Source of the DNA: HGM04593 sp045647745
GTDB lineage: Bacteria > Bacteroidota > Bacteroidia > Bacteroidales > Bacteroidaceae
Length of the DNA: 64,000 bases
Direction of reading: 5' to 3'
Assembly (NCBI GenBank): GCA_045647745.1
Contig: JAZRMQ010000066.1
Coordinates: 1-64,000, forward strand
Made by a program: the position numbers and the translations under genes. Below the pieces are notes generated by a model. That model did not search any database. It had not been told where the DNA came from and worked only from the letters and a program-made list of their open reading frames with translations. Position 1 is the first letter of the stretch, and each line of letters starts with the position of its first letter. Shown here piece by piece: positions 61,996-64,000 of this stretch.

Positions 61996-63837
61996 TTAAA
62001 GCGTTTGCATATCATTAAGGCGCTTGTAAACACCATTCAATTTAATCAACTCATCGTGTTTGCCGCGCTCTACAATCTCACCATCACGCATCACACAAAT
62101 CTCGTCGGCGTTCTTAATCGTAGACAAACGATGGGCAATGGCAATGGTTGTACGAGTCTTCATCAAGCGTTCAAGAGCCTCTTGCACCAAACGTTCGCTC
62201 TCAGTGTCAAGTGCCGAAGTTGCCTCGTCAAGAATCAGTATCGGTGGATTTTTGAGAATTGCGCGCGCAATGCTTATTCGCTGACGCTGACCACCCGACA
62301 AACGGCATCCTCTATCGCCCACACTAGTATCGTAACCCTTTTCGCTTGCCATAATAAAATCGTGAGCATTAGCAATCTTGGCAGCCTCAATCACCTGCTC
62401 CATTGTAGCATTCTCAACGCCAAATGTTATATTGTTGTAGAAGGTGTCGTTAAAAAGAATGGCCTCTTGATTTACGTTGCCAATGAGAGCACGCAACGAT
62501 TTTACCTTCATATCCTTAACATTAACACCATCAATGGTCACCTCGCCTTGCTGCACATCATAGTAACGAGGGACAAGATCCACCATTGTCGATTTTCCAC
62601 TACCCGACTGCCCAACAAGCGCAACAGTCTTTCCCTTTTCAATCTTGAGATTTATGTTTTTCAGCACGTTGCGCTCGCCATCGTAAGAGAATGTGAGATT
62701 TTTATACTCTATACCCTCTTTGACATCAGAAATTTCAATACCCTTCTCACCGTCGGTTATAGGATTTTCGGCTTTCAGAATTGCATCGACACGCTCCATT
62801 GACGCCAATCCACGCGGAACACTATACGATGCCTTTGAGAGCTCTTTCAGAGGATTTATAATACTGTAAAGCATCGTCAGATAGTAGATGAACGCCGCAG
62901 CTGATATTGGAGAGTTCTCGCTCAAAATAAGCGTTCCACCGAACCACAGCACAATAACGATGATGCCCGTTCCCAAAAACTCACTCATAGGGTGAGCTAG
63001 TGCCTGTCGCATAGTTACACGCATCACAGCCGAGCGCAACTCGTTACAACATTTTTTAAAACGACCGGACATCTTTTTCTCGGCAACAAAAGCCTTTACA
63101 ACGCGCAATCCACCAATAGTCTCCTCCATTTGCGACGTTGTCTCACCGAATTTCTGTTGCACAACGAGCGACTTTGCCTTCAGTTTACGACCGATAGCAC
63201 CCATAATCCAGCCAAACAGAGGCATCACACAAATAGTAAAAAGAGTCAGCTGCCAACTAACGTAAAGCAGTGTGGCAAAATATATTATGATGAAAATTGG
63301 ATTTTTTATAAGCATATCGAGAGAGGTGACAATAGAATTTTCAACCTCAACCACGTCGCCCGTCATACGAGCGATTATATCACCCTTCTTCTCTTTTGAA
63401 AAAAATCCCAAAGGCAGCGAAACGACCTTGTCATACATTCTTGTACGAAGGTCGCGCACAATGCCGGTGCGCAGAGGAATAATAGCAGCCGACGATGCAA
63501 AATAGCTGGCGGTTTTTAGCAGAGTCATCAATATCAGAAACACGCCAAGCAACAAAAGCATCGACGACGCTCCATAGTCGGCCATAAACCCGTTCATATA
63601 ATACTGCAGATTGTTCATCAACACATCCTTTGCGTTATCCGAATTCATCGCACTCCAAGCGATAAAATCAACCTCAACCGGCTCGGACACCTTAAAAAGA
63701 ATCTGCAATATCGGTATCAGGACCATAAAAGAGAACACATTCAATATCGCCGACAACAGAGTAAAAGCCACCGACAATATCAAGTATTTTTTGTAAGGGG
63801 GAACAAACCTTCTCAGGACTTTAAAAAATTCCTTCAT
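61996..63837 (-). CDS. ABC exporter, ATP-binding/permease fusion (MsbA-like)
   Basis: A 613-residue half-transporter that should dimerise. The membrane domain (six helices, about 20-345) contains GDIIARMTGDVVEVENSI. The nucleotide-binding domain (about 375-610) has Walker A VGQSGSGKST, signature LSGGQRQRISIARA, Walker B ILILDEATSALD and the H-loop IAHRLST. The resemblance is to lipid A-core/multidrug exporters, and MsbA function is plausible but not shown. It leads the minus-strand unit at the end of the window. Confidence 0.92.
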   Translation of the reverse strand: MKEFFKVLRRFVPPYKKYLILSVAFTLLSAILNVFSFMVLIPILQILFKVSEPVEVDFIAWSAMNSDNAKDVLMNNLQYYMNGFMADYGASSMLLLLGVFLILMTLLKTASYFASSAAIIPLRTGIVRDLRTRMYDKVVSLPLGFFSKEKKGDIIARMTGDVVEVENSIVTSLDMLIKNPIFIIIYFATLLYVSWQLTLFTICVMPLFGWIMGAIGRKLKAKSLVVQQKFGETTSQMEETIGGLRVVKAFVAEKKMSGRFKKCCNELRSAVMRVTMRQALAHPMSEFLGTGIIVIVLWFGGTLILSENSPISAAAFIYYLTMLYSIINPLKELSKASYSVPRGLASMERVDAILKAENPITDGEKGIEISDVKEGIEYKNLTFSYDGERNVLKNINLKIEKGKTVALVGQSGSGKSTMVDLVPRYYDVQQGEVTIDGVNVKDMKVKSLRALIGNVNQEAILFNDTFYNNITFGVENATMEQVIEAAKIANAHDFIMASEKGYDTSVGDRGCRLSGGQRQRISIARAILKNPPILILDEATSALDTESERLVQEALERLMKTRTTIAIAHRLSTIKNADEICVMRDGEIVERGKHDELIKLNGVYKRLNDMQTL

Positions 63838-63882
63838 TATGATAGTGTTTTTTGTTTACTTGTGAAAAATACAAACTCTCGG

Positions 63883-63890
63883 CAAAGTTA
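63883..63890 (-). promoter_or_regulatory. Likely -7 box of the ABC exporter operon
   Basis: Minus-strand TAACTTTG matches TAnnTTTG, 46 bases upstream of the start codon. No -33 box is seen at the usual spacing. The rest of 63838-64000 is AT-rich and shows no gene. Confidence 0.5.
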
Positions 63891-64000
63891 CGCTTTTTTA
63901 TTATTAAATATACTATTAATACAACATTTAACGCAACAAGCGCAAAATATCACCAAACAGCAACAGCATCTTCAACATTTTATTGGCTGTTTTATAAAAA

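Overview
The window reads as a gut-type Bacteroidales chromosome (phylum Bacteroidota). Reasons: -7 boxes of the TAnnTTTG type, weak or absent Shine-Dalgarno sites, a DUF4290 gene, an S46 dipeptidyl peptidase, GH95/GH84/GH109 enzymes, a DcaP-type porin and the pdxJ-exbB-exbD-tonB-DJ-1-ispD-recG gene order. I cannot fix the genus. No rRNA, tRNA, CRISPR array, transposase or prophage was recognised.

Layout. (1) 1-2664: edge of an AT-rich accessory/defence segment holding the 3' part of a type III restriction (Res) gene, a RhuM-family gene and the 5' stump of an HNH endonuclease gene. (2) 2795-11033, plus strand: a tightly packed unit with an S46 peptidase (DPP11-like), an AspT/YidE-type transporter, a small orphan, a GH95 fucosidase, a secreted nuclease and a two-piece LysO lysine exporter. 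It looks like a nutrient-scavenging operon. (3) 11030-11985, minus: an exported orphan and a thioredoxin. (4) 12193-17346, plus: an SLC13 symporter, a DcaP-like porin and a GH84 N-acetylglucosaminidase, ended by a clear terminator. (5) 17525-21845, minus: a PAP2 phosphatase, then the aroQ-nnr-BASS transporter unit (ATGA overlaps), then a TonB-domain protein. (6) 22092-27515, minus: an aromatic amino-acid operon aroF-tyrA-aroB-aroA-pheA whose proteins look clostridial rather than Bacteroidales.

(7) 27735-33596, minus: a GH109-type protein with an unusual Ala/Lys tail, a DUF3472 protein, and yicC-gmk-nadD-MORN. (8) 33820-42955, plus: tsaB, DUF4290, murA (Asp in place of the catalytic Cys), rimM, a degenerate M23 protein, dxr, rseP, a serpin lipoprotein and an alkaline phosphatase. 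(9) 43020-51165, minus: an exported helical protein, an M23-LysM peptidase, ndk, and the pdxJ-to-recG unit. nadK (51311-52183) is divergent from pdxJ. (10) 52251-55618, minus: a large beta-helical carbohydrate-binding-type secreted protein whose gene overlaps a small protein with a type IX sorting-like C-terminus. (11) 55806-63837, minus: an MsbA-like ABC exporter, a LOG protein, a PfkB kinase and a heavy-metal RND efflux pair with a very His-rich adaptor.

Functionally, the window combines housekeeping genes (cell wall, isoprenoids, NAD, aromatic amino acids, energy transduction by ExbB/ExbD/TonB) with functions for life on host material: fucosidase, hexosaminidases, peptidase, nuclease, phosphatase and a protease inhibitor. 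The points most worth a second look are the clostridial-looking aro operon, the degenerate M23 protein, the tailed GH109 protein, the His-rich adaptor, and the truncated defence gene at the accessory/core boundary.
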